DNA from: Flavobacteriia bacterium
GTDB taxonomy: Bacteria > Bacteroidota > Bacteroidia > Flavobacteriales > Flavobacteriaceae
Reading direction: 5' to 3'
NCBI GenBank assembly: GCA_004293165.1
Contig: RDYL01000002.1
Coordinates: 784,928 to 848,927 of the forward strand
DNA length: 64,000 nucleotides
Numbering within the stretch: the first letter of the stretch is position 1; the number at the start of each line of letters is the position of its first letter. This document shows positions 36,679 to 45,581 of this stretch, piece after piece. The notes under the pieces were generated by a model. That model saw only the letters and a program-made list of their open reading frames with translations. It ran no database searches and had not been told where the DNA came from. Position numbers and translations under genes: made by a program.

Positions 36679-37362
36679 TTATTCGCCGCAAAAACATGGG
36701 TTTTTCCCAAATGTATATGTTAATGTTAAACCGGTAAATACATACCAATCATTACTATTTAAATTTCCAAAACGCAAGGTTTCAAAGTTGTCGTTCTTTG
36801 GATTACTTCCGTCTAAGTTATCGGTAAATGTATATCTAACGCCTACTTCAGCTCCAATAATAAATTTTTTTAAAAATCTTCCTTTCACTCCAATAACCAT
36901 AGGTATTGATGCTGCACTACTTTGGTAATCTATTCGACTTGTTTGGTCAATAATGAAAATTTCATCATATATGAAGTAACTAATGCCACTATATATATAA
37001 GGAGTCATTTTTGGATCTGAGTCATGTAAATCAAATTCAAGAAAATTAAATTCTAATCCTGCCGAAAATTCTTTTACACTGTTTTCAAATGAAACACCTC
37101 TAAGATTTCTACTAGGAACATCACTATCAATATCTTTTGAATTTATATTTCCTTGTGTGTAAGAAAATCGATAGGAATGTCTAGGACTTCTGTTCCATTT
37201 GTATAGAATTCCAAATGCCGATTCATTTGGGGCAATGTATTTGGTTGGGCCAACATCTCCAATATAGTTTACGCCACCAATAAATACCCCCAATTCGTTT
37301 ATTTGAGCATACGTACTGAACCCGCAGATAATCAATGATATATATAAAAAAAAGTGCTTCAT
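36679..37362 (-). CDS. porG: DUF6089 family outer-membrane barrel, PorG-like
   Basis: This 227-residue protein has a signal peptide ending at STYAQ (about residue 19), an 8-stranded-barrel-like pattern and the conserved opening NELGVFIGGVNYIGDVGPT. It ends TYTFGKNPCFCGE, with a CxC near the end. This DUF6089 pattern and the position directly before uppS and bamA match my recollection of PorG of Porphyromonas gingivalis, an outer-membrane protein associated with the PorK/PorN rings of the T9SS. Orthology is inferred from synteny and appearance, not alignment. Its own -7 box lies at 37379-37386. Confidence 0.65.
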   Translation of the reverse strand: MKHFFLYISLIICGFSTYAQINELGVFIGGVNYIGDVGPTKYIAPNESAFGILYKWNRSPRHSYRFSYTQGNINSKDIDSDVPSRNLRGVSFENSVKEFSAGLEFNFLEFDLHDSDPKMTPYIYSGISYFIYDEIFIIDQTSRIDYQSSAASIPMVIGVKGRFLKKFIIGAEVGVRYTFTDNLDGSNPKNDNFETLRFGNLNSNDWYVFTGLTLTYTFGKNPCFCGE

Positions 37363-37378
37363 TTTTTGAAATAGTTTG

Positions 37379-37386
37379 CAAATATA
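37379..37386 (-). promoter_or_regulatory. -7 box in front of the PorG-like gene
   Basis: Minus-strand TATATTTG, exact TAnnTTTG, 16 bases upstream of ATG 37362. It suggests an internal promoter for the porG-uppS-bamA genes. Confidence 0.6.
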
Positions 37387-37482
37387 ACAATAATGACTAC
37401 TTATCCCTATTTTAAAGGTTTTTTTTGTTGTCTTTTAGCATGTTAAAAACGCTAAAAAATGAAAAATGATATAAATAGTATG

Positions 37483-38367
37483 TTAATTTCTTTTGTCTTC
37501 ACCCCAAAGTAATTTTTTTCGTATTGTATTTAGAAAGGACTCTTCTTTAAATTCAATGATTGAAATGGAGAATGAGGATTTTTTAATTTTCACAATTGTC
37601 TCTTTTGAAACTGCAGAAATTCTGGAATCTAACGAAATTAAAAACTGTTCTTCTCTGCCCGAAATTCTAAGTTCTATTTCCATGTCATCTGGAATTACTA
37701 AAGGTCTTGCATTTAAATTGTGGGGTGCCATTGGTGTAATAACCAAACTTTCAACATTGGGGGTTAGAACTGGACCTCCACAACTAAGCGAATAACCCGT
37801 AGAGCCTGTTGGGGTTGAAATAATTAAACCATCTGCCCAATACGAAGTAAGGTATTCACCATTCAAATACGTAATAATTGTGATCATCGAAGTAGTATCT
37901 TTTCTGGCTACGGTAACTTCATTTAGCGCAAAATCTAAATCCGAAAAATTGTCATGTTTCGGAGAAGTTTCTATGCTTAAAAGAGTTCTTTTGGAGATGG
38001 CATAATCTTTATTAAGCAGTTTTTGTAATAGCGATTCAATATTTTCAAATTGTATGGTAGCTAAAAATCCTAATCTTCCTGCATTGATTCCAATAATAGG
38101 AATATTTTTATCTCTTACAAATGTGGCTGCTTTCAGAATTGTTCCGTCTCCGCCAATACTAATTAATGCAGTATGATTTGCATCTAAATCACTGTAGCCA
38201 GCGTAAGTTTCGTAGGTTTTAGAAAGGATGTTTTTTTCTTTTAGAATGGCTAAAAAATTAATTTCAAATGCAATTGCAATCCCATTTGATTCTAAAAAAT
38301 CAACTACTTTGTGAACGATTTCAGCGGTGCTGTTTTGGTAATATTGACCGAAGAGCGCTATTTTCAT
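37483..38367 (-). CDS. nadK: NAD kinase
   Basis: NadK phosphorylates NAD to NADP with ATP in the cytosol. The 294-residue protein shows the nucleotide-binding GGDG at residues 72-75 (LISIGGDGTILKAA), the NAD-site segment GINAGRLGFLA and the C-terminal DGLIISTPTGSTGYSLSCGGP. These are the three hallmarks of the family. The CBS-domain gene ends 11 bases upstream, so the two are probably cotranscribed. Confidence 0.97.
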   Translation of the reverse strand: MKIALFGQYYQNSTAEIVHKVVDFLESNGIAIAFEINFLAILKEKNILSKTYETYAGYSDLDANHTALISIGGDGTILKAATFVRDKNIPIIGINAGRLGFLATIQFENIESLLQKLLNKDYAISKRTLLSIETSPKHDNFSDLDFALNEVTVARKDTTSMITIITYLNGEYLTSYWADGLIISTPTGSTGYSLSCGGPVLTPNVESLVITPMAPHNLNARPLVIPDDMEIELRISGREEQFLISLDSRISAVSKETIVKIKKSSFSISIIEFKEESFLNTIRKKLLWGEDKRN

Positions 38368-38378
38368 AATTTTATTTT

Positions 38379-39038
38379 TTAAATATTCAGGTATTTGTCT
38401 AAATATTCAGAGCGTTCTTTAAGACTGTTTAAATAGGAGTCTTCTTGGTGTTCCGATATGATTTCATATTCATAACGTCTAAAAGTTTGAATAATATCGT
38501 TTATTCCGCTTTGACTAATTTTTATTGTAATTTCAACCTTGTTTCCTACTACATTTGAGATAAATATACCTAAAATTTTTGCGTTATTACTTTCTATTAT
38601 TTGCGCTACTTGACTCATCGAAAATTTATCTATTTCCTTTTCGACCACAATAATTCCGCCTTCTTCTTTTAGAAAAGGAGTTTCATGTAAAAAACGGATA
38701 ACATCTTCTAATTCATAATAGCCAAGATAGGTGTTTTTTGTATCTAAAACAGGAATTATATTGCTATCATTCTTAGCGAAAATTTCTAAAACATCTAGCC
38801 AAATCATATTTTCTCGTACAAAAAAACGATCAAAATTAAAGCGACTATCATTTATAAGTGCTTCACTGTTTAGTAGCTCTGCATTTTCTTTACTTATGCA
38901 ACCCATATAAATGCCTTCTTCAGTTACGGGGAAATGAGTGTAGGGTATGTCTAAAAATAAATCCTGCGCATTAGCAATAGTTTGGGTATGCTTTAGCGGT
39001 TTTATTTCGTTGTTAATGTAGCTTGTTAAATTATTCAT
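38379..39038 (-). CDS. CBS-domain protein
   Basis: This 219-residue soluble protein has two CBS motifs in about residues 1-125 (DLFLDIPYTHFPVTEEGIYMGCI; NIIPVLDTKNTYLGYYELEDVIRFL). The C-terminal 90 residues look like an ACT/ferredoxin-like fold (GIIVVEKEIDKFSMSQVAQIIESNNAKILGIF). CBS pairs bind adenine nucleotides and usually regulate a partner. The immediate partner in the operon is nadK, which makes an energy- or NAD-sensing role attractive but unproven. It is divergent from pdxJ. Confidence 0.88.
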   Translation of the reverse strand: MNNLTSYINNEIKPLKHTQTIANAQDLFLDIPYTHFPVTEEGIYMGCISKENAELLNSEALINDSRFNFDRFFVRENMIWLDVLEIFAKNDSNIIPVLDTKNTYLGYYELEDVIRFLHETPFLKEEGGIIVVEKEIDKFSMSQVAQIIESNNAKILGIFISNVVGNKVEITIKISQSGINDIIQTFRRYEYEIISEHQEDSYLNSLKERSEYLDKYLNI

Positions 39039-39105
39039 AGCGCTTTACTGAAAATATATCGCAAAATAATCAAAAAATACCATATGCTGGCTAACTTATA
39101 CTTTG

Positions 39106-39113
39106 TATTTTTG
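39106..39113 (+). promoter_or_regulatory. Possible -7 box of pdxJ
   Basis: TATTTTTG matches TAnnTTTG and lies 18 bases before ATG 39132, overlapping an in-frame upstream extension. No good -33 element is visible. Confidence 0.5.
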
Positions 39114-39131
39114 TATAAATTTAAAATTATC

Positions 39132-39845
39132 ATGACAAAATTATCGGTAAATATTAATAAAATAGCTACACTTCGTAATGCTAGAGGTGGTAATGTCCCT
39201 GATTTATTGAAAGTTGCAACAGCTATTCAGCAGTTTGGAGCACAAGGAATAACTATTCATCCAAGGCCAGACGAAAGACATATTCGTTATCAAGATGCAC
39301 GCGATTTAAAATCGGTTGTTTATACAGAATACAATATTGAAGGAAATCCACAACATAATTTCATTGATTTGGTTTTAGAATGCAAACCTACTCAGGTTAC
39401 GTTGGTGCCTGATGCTATTGGAGCTATAACCTCAAGTGCTGGATGGGATACTATTAAACATCAATCGTATTTGAGTGAAATAATCCAAGAGTTTCAACGC
39501 AACGGAATTAGAACTTCCATTTTTGTGGATGCCGATGAACGAATGATTGAAGGAGCTAAAGCAACCGGAACAGAACGCATTGAGTTGTATACCGAATCCT
39601 TTGCACATGAGTACGATTTGGGAAATAAAAACGGAATTGAGCCGTATGTTAAAGCAGCAATCAAAGCAAATGAATTAGGTTTGGGGATCAATGCCGGACA
39701 TGATTTGAGTTTAGATAATATCAAGTTTTTTAAAGATAATATTCCAAATTTGTTAGAAGTTTCTATCGGTCATGCGCTAATTTCGGAATCTTTATTTCTA
39801 GGATTAGAAAATGTGGTGAATATGTATCTTCAAAAATTAAAATAA
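39132..39845 (+). CDS. pdxJ: Pyridoxine 5'-phosphate synthase
   Basis: PdxJ condenses 1-deoxyxylulose 5-phosphate with aminoacetone phosphate in the DXP-dependent vitamin B6 pathway. From ATG 39132 the protein is 237 residues, the normal length. Signatures are KLSVNINKIATLRNARGG at the N-terminus, ITIHPRPDERHIRYQDA in the active site and the C-terminal GINAGHDLSLDN and VSIGHALISESL. The ATG is preferred to a start at 39084, since a -7-like box at 39106-39113 lies between them. An alpha/beta hydrolase follows after 1 base. Confidence 0.97.
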   Translation: MTKLSVNINKIATLRNARGGNVPDLLKVATAIQQFGAQGITIHPRPDERHIRYQDARDLKSVVYTEYNIEGNPQHNFIDLVLECKPTQVTLVPDAIGAITSSAGWDTIKHQSYLSEIIQEFQRNGIRTSIFVDADERMIEGAKATGTERIELYTESFAHEYDLGNKNGIEPYVKAAIKANELGLGINAGHDLSLDNIKFFKDNIPNLLEVSIGHALISESLFLGLENVVNMYLQKLK

Positions 39846-39846
39846 A

Positions 39847-40611
39847 ATGTTGTTGCATTCGAGAATAGAAGGAGAAGGAAAGCCGATGGTAATTATTCAT
39901 GGGTTTTTAGGAATGTCAGACAATTGGAAAACATTAGGAACTCAATTTGCAAATGAAGGATACCAAGTACATGCATTAGATTTGAGAAATCATGGAAAAA
40001 GTTTTCATACGGATGATTTTTCATATGATGTTATGGCAGCTGATGTAATGCAATATTGTGTACACCATCAATTAAAAGATATCATTATTGTTGGACATTC
40101 CATGGGAGGAAAAGTAGCTATGCTTTTGGCAACAACTTATCCTGAATTGGTTTCTAAATTAATAGTGGCTGATATTGGTCCAAAATATTATGCGCCACAT
40201 CATCAAACCATTTTAGCGGCACTAAACGCTGTTGATTTTTTAAAAAAACCGAGTAGAGCAGAAGTAGAAGAGATAGTTTCAGGTTATATTAAAGATTTTG
40301 GAACACGACAGTTTTTACTTAAGAATTTATATTGGGAAACTTCTGAGCAATTAGCTTTTCGATTTAATTTAAAAGTTTTTAATGAAAAGATTGAAACAGT
40401 TGGAACGGAATTACCTTTTGAAAATACTTTTTCTAAAGATACCTTGTTTTTAAGAGGAGATAAATCTGATTATATTTTGGATAGTGATTTCGAAACTATT
40501 TACCATCATTTTCCTTCTGCCAGTATAAAAACGATAAAAAATGCAGGGCATTGGTTGCATGCCGAAAACCCCAAAGATTTTTTATCAACGGTACTAGATT
40601 TTATTAAATAA
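39847..40611 (+). CDS. Alpha/beta hydrolase (YbfF-type esterase)
   Basis: This 254-residue alpha/beta hydrolase has the oxyanion-hole segment VIIHGFLGMSDNW, the nucleophile elbow GHSMGG with Ser85, and the catalytic histidine near residue 233 in NAGHWLHAENP. LDLRNHGKSFH is typical of the YbfF esterase group, whose natural substrate is uncertain (acyl-CoA and short esters for E. coli YbfF). It starts 1 base after pdxJ and is followed by a large palindrome that probably ends the transcript. Confidence 0.9.
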   Translation: MLLHSRIEGEGKPMVIIHGFLGMSDNWKTLGTQFANEGYQVHALDLRNHGKSFHTDDFSYDVMAADVMQYCVHHQLKDIIIVGHSMGGKVAMLLATTYPELVSKLIVADIGPKYYAPHHQTILAALNAVDFLKKPSRAEVEEIVSGYIKDFGTRQFLLKNLYWETSEQLAFRFNLKVFNEKIETVGTELPFENTFSKDTLFLRGDKSDYILDSDFETIYHHFPSASIKTIKNAGHWLHAENPKDFLSTVLDFIK

Positions 40612-40616
40612 AAAGG

Positions 40617-40646
40617 CTAAAAAATTATGCATGCATAATTTTTTAG
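40617..40646. terminator. Perfect 30-base palindrome, probable terminator
   Basis: The left half (CTAAAAAATTATGC, 40617-40630) is the exact reverse complement of the right half (40633-40646) around a central AT. The A/T tracts in the arms give a T-run in either direction. It follows the hydrolase stop by 5 bases. Confidence 0.75.
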
Positions 40647-40735
40647 TTAAAAAAATTGTAAAATTCATATTTTGTTATAATTTTGAAGTATTGATTATTA
40701 CAAATTCAGAAAAAAAACTAACACATTTTTACATT

Positions 40736-42001
40736 ATGAGAAAATTACTTTCTTTAACATTATTGGCTTTGGTTGGCTCTTCTGCTTTTGCAGGTGGATA
40801 TAGAGTAAGTATCCAAGGGCAAAAACAATTAGCTATGGGACACACTGGTGTAGCTGTAGTAAACAGTGCAGAGATTGCGTTCTTCAATCCAGCGGGGATG
40901 GCTTATTTAGATAAAAAATTCAATTTGTCGGTAGGTGGAAACGGATTATTTGCAAACACAAAATTTCAAAATTCTCAATACAATTGGGAAGCGGAAACCA
41001 ATAACTTGGGAACTCCATTTAGTATTTATGCTACTTATAGATTAAATGATTGGTTTACTGCTGGATTAGCAGTTTATACACCTTACGGAAGTTCTGTAGA
41101 GTGGGATCAAGATTGGCAAGGAGCACATTTAGTAAACAATATTGATTTAGCTGCCATATTCGTTCAACCTTCTATCTCAGTAAGAGTTGGAGAACATTTT
41201 AGTATTGGTGGTGGTCCAATTTTTGCTTCAGGTTCAGTTAATTTTAATAGAAATGTAGCGATAAATCCATTGTTGTCAGTTGATGGAAGTGGAACAGATG
41301 TAACTTTAGACGCTAAAGGAATTACCGCTTGGGGATATACAGCTGGTTTTATGTTTAATCCAACTGATAAATTTAGAATTGGTATGAATTATCGTTCTGA
41401 AATTATTATGGAAGCGCGTGATGGTGATGCAAACTTTAACGATGTTCCTGGTTTTGCTGCAACTTCACCAACACTTCAAAACACTACTTTTAATGCAGAT
41501 TTACCTTTACCAGCAGAATTAACAGTAGGTATGTCGTATCAAGTTACAGACAAATGGCTTTTAGCATTCGATTATAATAGAGCAATGTGGGGAGTTTATG
41601 AAGCTTTAACTGTTGATTTCCTTAATGCTGATGGTTCTATAAGAAATACATCAAATAATCCAAGAAATTATAAAAACTCTAGTACCTATAGATTAGGTAC
41701 TCAGTATAAAGCAAATGATAAATTTACATTCAGAGCAGGTTGGTATTTTGATGAAAGCCCAGTTCAAGATGGTTATTTTGCTCCAGAAACTCCAAGAAAT
41801 GATTCAATGGGTTATACAGGAGGGTTAACATACCAAGTAAATAGCAAGTTAGGAGTTGATTTCTCATTCTTATATTTACATTTTGACGAAACAGATAATT
41901 CTTATAATTACTATCAAGAAAACGGAAATACACTACCATTTGGTGGAACTTATAAATCTTCAGTTTTCTCACCAGGTATTGGTATTACTTACGGGTTCTA
42001 A
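40736..42001 (+). CDS. OmpP1/FadL family outer-membrane transporter
   Basis: From ATG 40736 the protein is 421 residues with a signal peptide ending at SSAFA. A frame open from 40631 lacks a signal and overlaps the palindrome at 40617. The mature start GGYRVSIQGQKQLAMGHTG and the segment AEIAFFNPAGMAYL are the FadL family signature, with the conserved NPA. FadL-type barrels take up long-chain fatty acids or other hydrophobic compounds. The gene sits 18 bases before a GDSL lipoprotein, so uptake and ester cleavage may be linked. Confidence 0.93.
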   Translation: MRKLLSLTLLALVGSSAFAGGYRVSIQGQKQLAMGHTGVAVVNSAEIAFFNPAGMAYLDKKFNLSVGGNGLFANTKFQNSQYNWEAETNNLGTPFSIYATYRLNDWFTAGLAVYTPYGSSVEWDQDWQGAHLVNNIDLAAIFVQPSISVRVGEHFSIGGGPIFASGSVNFNRNVAINPLLSVDGSGTDVTLDAKGITAWGYTAGFMFNPTDKFRIGMNYRSEIIMEARDGDANFNDVPGFAATSPTLQNTTFNADLPLPAELTVGMSYQVTDKWLLAFDYNRAMWGVYEALTVDFLNADGSIRNTSNNPRNYKNSSTYRLGTQYKANDKFTFRAGWYFDESPVQDGYFAPETPRNDSMGYTGGLTYQVNSKLGVDFSFLYLHFDETDNSYNYYQENGNTLPFGGTYKSSVFSPGIGITYGF

Positions 42002-42019
42002 TTTTTAATAAACAGAAAA

Positions 42020-43564
42020 ATGAAAAATAAATTTATATATTTAGCTATTATAGCTGCTGGATTTGCTTCTTGTGAACCAGAATTTGAAAATACAGTAGAT
42101 GCAAATTATACTGCTGGAGATGCTGATTTTACTACATACGTTGCAGTTGGAAACTCATTAACTGCAGGTTACATGGATGGAACTGTTTCTAGAGTAGGTC
42201 AGACTTATTCGTTTCCAAATTTATTAGCGCAACAATTTGCATTAGTAGGTGGTGGGGCTTTTACCCAACCATCTTATGCAGAAGATGTGAATAATTTAGG
42301 AGGAATTCAAGGTTTAACAGGAACTAGATTAGTAATTAATGCCTCTGTTGGTGGTGTTCAGCCAATTGCAGGAACACCTACAATAACACTTACTCCTCAG
42401 GCAACTGCTTATAACAATATGGGAGTGCCTGGTGCTAAATCGTTTCATTTAACTTTTCCTGGATATGGGGCATTGAATCCATATTTTACAAGACATGCAA
42501 CTTCTCCTACAGCAACAGTTTTGGGTGATGCGATGTCTAAAGTGCCAACTTTTTTCACTAACTGGATTGGGGCTAATGACGTGTTAGCTTATGCAACTAG
42601 TGGTGGTGCTCAAGCAGATGGTGTAACGCCAGCGGCTGATCACAATTCGACTGGGAATATGAATCCTGCAACTTATGGAATGAATGATATTACAAATTCT
42701 AATGTATTTGCTAGTGTTTATTCAACAATAGTTACTACCTTGACTTCTGGTGGTGCAAAAGGTGTTGTAGCAACAGTACCTAGTGTAACTTCTATTCCAT
42801 ATTTTACAACTGTTAAATATAATGCTATTTCAGATGCTGCTATTGCATCTAATCCTCAAGCATCTTTGTTGGTTCAATTATATGGATTTTTATCAGTGGC
42901 TACTAATGGGCGAATTACACCTTTAAACTTAACTGACGGAGTTAATAATGCTTTACTTATTAATGATTCTGATTTGACTAGTTTAAGTGCTCAAATTACA
43001 GCTTATGCAAATGCTTCAGGAAATCCTTTATTAGTTTCTAATGCAAATGCCTTGGGTGCTATATATGGTAAATCAAGATTGGCAACAGCTGAAGATTTAG
43101 TAGTTTTAACTGCGAGTGGTATTTTATTGCCACCAAACAATGTTAATGCTAGCCTTCCTGCTCCTTTTAATTTAAATGGGATTACAGCTCCTTTAGCAAA
43201 CAAATGGGTATTAACAGCGAATGAAAAAGCTAAAGTAGCTAATGCTACGGCAGCTTATAATGCAGCTATTGTATCTATTGCAAACGCAAATGATATAGCT
43301 GTTGCAGATATGAATGCAATTATGAATCAATTAGTAACAGGTTTAAGAATCGAAACGGGACAATTGTATACAGCTAACTATTTCAGTGGTTCTGCTACTG
43401 AAGGTGTTGTATTGTTTTCTTTAGATGGAGTGCATCCAAATGCTCGTGGTTATGCAGTAATTGCTAATGAAGTTATAAAAGTGATTAATGAGTTTTATAA
43501 TGCTAATTTACCATTACATAACCCATCTTATTTCCCAGGTATTAATATAGTATCTTCGAATTAA
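42020..43564 (+). CDS. SGNH/GDSL-type lipoprotein (putative esterase)
   Basis: This 514-residue protein starts with a lipoprotein signal (AIIAAGFASC, Cys18). Block I of the SGNH family is VAVGNSLTAG with the nucleophile Ser46. The Asn block appears as WIGANDVLAYA. The Asp-x-x-His block is LDGVHPNARGYAVIANE near residue 470. The middle carries a long Ala/Asn-rich stretch. It is probably exported and bound to the outer membrane. With the FadL-type gene 18 bases upstream it could release fatty acids from esters for uptake, but the substrate is unknown. Confidence 0.88.
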   Translation: MKNKFIYLAIIAAGFASCEPEFENTVDANYTAGDADFTTYVAVGNSLTAGYMDGTVSRVGQTYSFPNLLAQQFALVGGGAFTQPSYAEDVNNLGGIQGLTGTRLVINASVGGVQPIAGTPTITLTPQATAYNNMGVPGAKSFHLTFPGYGALNPYFTRHATSPTATVLGDAMSKVPTFFTNWIGANDVLAYATSGGAQADGVTPAADHNSTGNMNPATYGMNDITNSNVFASVYSTIVTTLTSGGAKGVVATVPSVTSIPYFTTVKYNAISDAAIASNPQASLLVQLYGFLSVATNGRITPLNLTDGVNNALLINDSDLTSLSAQITAYANASGNPLLVSNANALGAIYGKSRLATAEDLVVLTASGILLPPNNVNASLPAPFNLNGITAPLANKWVLTANEKAKVANATAAYNAAIVSIANANDIAVADMNAIMNQLVTGLRIETGQLYTANYFSGSATEGVVLFSLDGVHPNARGYAVIANEVIKVINEFYNANLPLHNPSYFPGINIVSSN

Positions 43565-43582
43565 TATTTGAAATAAATTTCT

Positions 43583-43613
43583 AAAAAGGCATCAATATTG
43601 ATGCCTTTTTTTT
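43583..43613 (+). terminator. Rho-independent terminator after the GDSL lipoprotein
   Basis: GGCATCAAT and ATTGATGCC (43588-43605) form a perfect palindrome within a 28-base symmetrical element with A/T flanks. It overlaps an upstream in-frame start (43598) of the next gene, which is therefore rejected. Confidence 0.9.
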
Positions 43614-43642
43614 GTAATTTTAAATTTCTAAATACGATTAAA

Positions 43643-43987
43643 ATGAATTTAATTATTAAGCTTTTAATCAGTACAATTGTAGTTTTTGTGCTGTCTTATT
43701 TTTTGCCAGGAGTTCATGTTACTAGTTTAACAGGAGCTTTAATGGTAGCCGTTGTATTGGGTTTGTTGAATACTTTTTTAAAGCCAATATTAGTTTTACT
43801 TACTATTCCAGTTACCTTTTTTACTTTAGGGTTGTTTTTATTGGTAATTAATGCAATCATAATTTTAATTTGTGATTATTTTATTGCTGAGTTTTATGTG
43901 GATGGATTTATAAATGCTTTAATGTTCAGTGTTCTATTGTCTATTATTCAGTCTATTTTGAATAAAATCTTTATAGATCAAAAATAA
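43643..43987 (+). CDS. Phage-holin-family / four-helix membrane protein
   Basis: From ATG 43643 the protein is 114 residues with four membrane helices. The pattern matches the PF04020-type family named phage holin or mycobacterial 4TM: LSYFLPGVHVTSLTGALMVAVVLGLLNTFLKPIL, with the conserved N-x-F/L-KP. These are widespread chromosomal proteins, and the holin name does not imply a prophage. No phage genes are nearby. The function is unknown. Confidence 0.85.
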   Translation: MNLIIKLLISTIVVFVLSYFLPGVHVTSLTGALMVAVVLGLLNTFLKPILVLLTIPVTFFTLGLFLLVINAIIILICDYFIAEFYVDGFINALMFSVLLSIIQSILNKIFIDQK

Positions 43988-44021
43988 TTTTTAGCGAATT
44001 GAATTTCAATAAATTAAAAAC

Positions 44022-44052
44022 TTGTTTGGGTTGTAAAAATTCTATAATTTTG
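44022..44052 (+). promoter_or_regulatory. Promoter of tig
   Basis: TTG (44022-44024), a 20-base spacer and TAATTTTG (44045-44052) fit the Bacteroidota promoter consensus. The 8-base inverted repeat TTGGGTTG...CAACCCAA (44026-44060) brackets the -7 box. Confidence 0.7.
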
Positions 44053-44088
44053 CAACCCAATTTTTATGGTACTTAAACAAACAGATAA

Positions 44089-45414
44089 ATGAACATTACA
44101 AAAACGCAAGTTGATGCATTAAATGCTATTGTAACAGTAGCAATCACTAAAGAAGATTATTCAGATAAGGTAGAAAAAGTATTAGCTGACTACAGAAAAA
44201 ATGCAGCAATTTCTGGATTTAGAAAAGGAGCGGTTCCAATGAGTTTGATCCAAAAACAATATGGTAAAGCTGTTTTATTAGAAGAAGTAAACAAAGTGTT
44301 ACAAACTTCACTTAATAATTATTTAACGGCTGAAAAATTAGATATTCTTGGAAATCCATTACCGGTTATTAAAGAAACTATTGATTGGGATGCAGAGAAT
44401 TTTTCTTTTGACTTTGAATTAGGGTTAGCGCCTCAGTTTTCAGTTGATTTAACAGCTAAAAATAACGTTACTAAATTCAACGTAATTGCTGATGATAAAA
44501 TGTTGAATGATCAAGTTGAAAGAATTCAAAAACAATACGGAAAATTAATTTCTCAAGCAGAAGTAAAAGCTGATTTTGAAGTAAGAGGAACGTTTGCAAA
44601 TGAAGAAAAAGGAATCAACGCTCCAGCTAATTTTGCGTTAGATATTTTTGCTGATAAAAATGTTGCAAAATCATTTATCGGAAAAAAAGTAGGTGATGTA
44701 GTTACTATTGGAACAAAAGGTTTATTTGACGATGATCACAAATTAATGGATTATTTGAAAGTAGGTCATGATGAGGTTCACGGTTTAGATATCAATGTTG
44801 ATTTTACTATCGAAGAAATCAATGCAGTAGAAAAAGCAGAATTAAATCAAGAATTGTTTGATAAATTATTTGGACCTGGTGTTGTTTCTTCGGTTGAAGA
44901 CGTAAAAGCTAAAATAAAAGAAGATGCAGAAGTTCAATTTGCACAACAAGCAGATCAAAAATTCTTAAATGATGTTACAGATTTCTTAATTGAATCTACT
45001 AAATTTGATTTACCAGCTGCTTTCTTGAAAAAATGGATTCAAACGGCTGGAGAAAATCCACTTTCTGCTGAACAAGCTGAAGAGGAATATGCTAGAGCTG
45101 AAAAAGGATTACGTTTCCAATTAATCGAAGGAAAAGTAATGGCTGAAAATAACTTACAAATTACTTTCGAAGATTTAAAAGCACATACTGCTGAATTAAT
45201 CAAGAAACAAATGGCGCAATTTGGTCAATTAAATCCATCAGATGAGGAAATTAACGGAATTGTAGCTCGTGTAATGTCAAATCAAGACGAAGTAAAACGT
45301 TTGTCAGAGCAAGTAATGGGCGAAAAAATGTTAGGTCTTTACAAAGAAAAAGTATCGGCTAAAACTAAAGAAGTAAATTACGATCAATTCATTAAAGAAA
45401 TGTACGGAGAATAA
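44089..45414 (+). CDS. tig: Trigger factor, ribosome-associated chaperone
   Basis: Trigger factor binds nascent chains at the ribosome exit. The 441-residue protein has the ribosome-docking loop in AAISGFRKGAVPMSLIQKQYG (GFRKG near residue 44), a central domain in the place of the FKBP-type PPIase (about 150-240) and the helical C-terminal chaperone arms (about 255-441). The central region lacks obvious FKBP active-site motifs, as often in Bacteroidota. It is followed by clpP and clpX, the classic tig-clpP-clpX order. Confidence 0.95.
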   Translation: MNITKTQVDALNAIVTVAITKEDYSDKVEKVLADYRKNAAISGFRKGAVPMSLIQKQYGKAVLLEEVNKVLQTSLNNYLTAEKLDILGNPLPVIKETIDWDAENFSFDFELGLAPQFSVDLTAKNNVTKFNVIADDKMLNDQVERIQKQYGKLISQAEVKADFEVRGTFANEEKGINAPANFALDIFADKNVAKSFIGKKVGDVVTIGTKGLFDDDHKLMDYLKVGHDEVHGLDINVDFTIEEINAVEKAELNQELFDKLFGPGVVSSVEDVKAKIKEDAEVQFAQQADQKFLNDVTDFLIESTKFDLPAAFLKKWIQTAGENPLSAEQAEEEYARAEKGLRFQLIEGKVMAENNLQITFEDLKAHTAELIKKQMAQFGQLNPSDEEINGIVARVMSNQDEVKRLSEQVMGEKMLGLYKEKVSAKTKEVNYDQFIKEMYGE

Positions 45415-45433
45415 TTTCTCACAAAAAAATAAT

Positions 45434-45470
45434 TATCTTTGAGCGTCAAACTAGTTTTGGCGCTTTTTGT
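45434..45470 (+). terminator. Weak terminator after tig, with a -7 box at its edge
   Basis: AGCGTCAAA and TTTTGGCGCT pair with one mismatch and are followed by TTTTTG. TATCTTTG (45434-45441), an exact -7 match, precedes the stem directly. Confidence 0.55.
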
Positions 45471-45480
45471 TTCGAGTCAG

Positions 45481-45512
45481 TTTGTCAGGCAGAAAAAAAG
45501 GCACGACCTTTG
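45481..45512 (+). promoter_or_regulatory. Possible clpP promoter
   Basis: TTTG (45481-45484), 20 bases and GACCTTTG (45505-45512) fit -33/-7 spacing, but the first half of the -7 box is off consensus. Confidence 0.4.
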
Positions 45513-45541
45513 TAAAATACTAATGGCTAAAAGTTTAATTC

Positions 45542-45574
45542 CTTTTAAACTTTTAAACACACAAACTTTTAAAC
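45542..45574 (+). repeat. Three copies of CTTTTAAAC in the clpP leader
   Basis: Copies at 45542-45550, 45550-45558 and 45566-45574, ending 7 bases before the clpP ATG. They could be a protein- or RNA-binding element, or simple slippage repeats. Confidence 0.8.
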
Positions 45575-45581
45575 TTAAATT

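Noticed and set aside
43643..43987. Prophage holin
   Set aside because: The family name is historical; the neighbours are all chromosomal and there are no lysis or structural phage genes.
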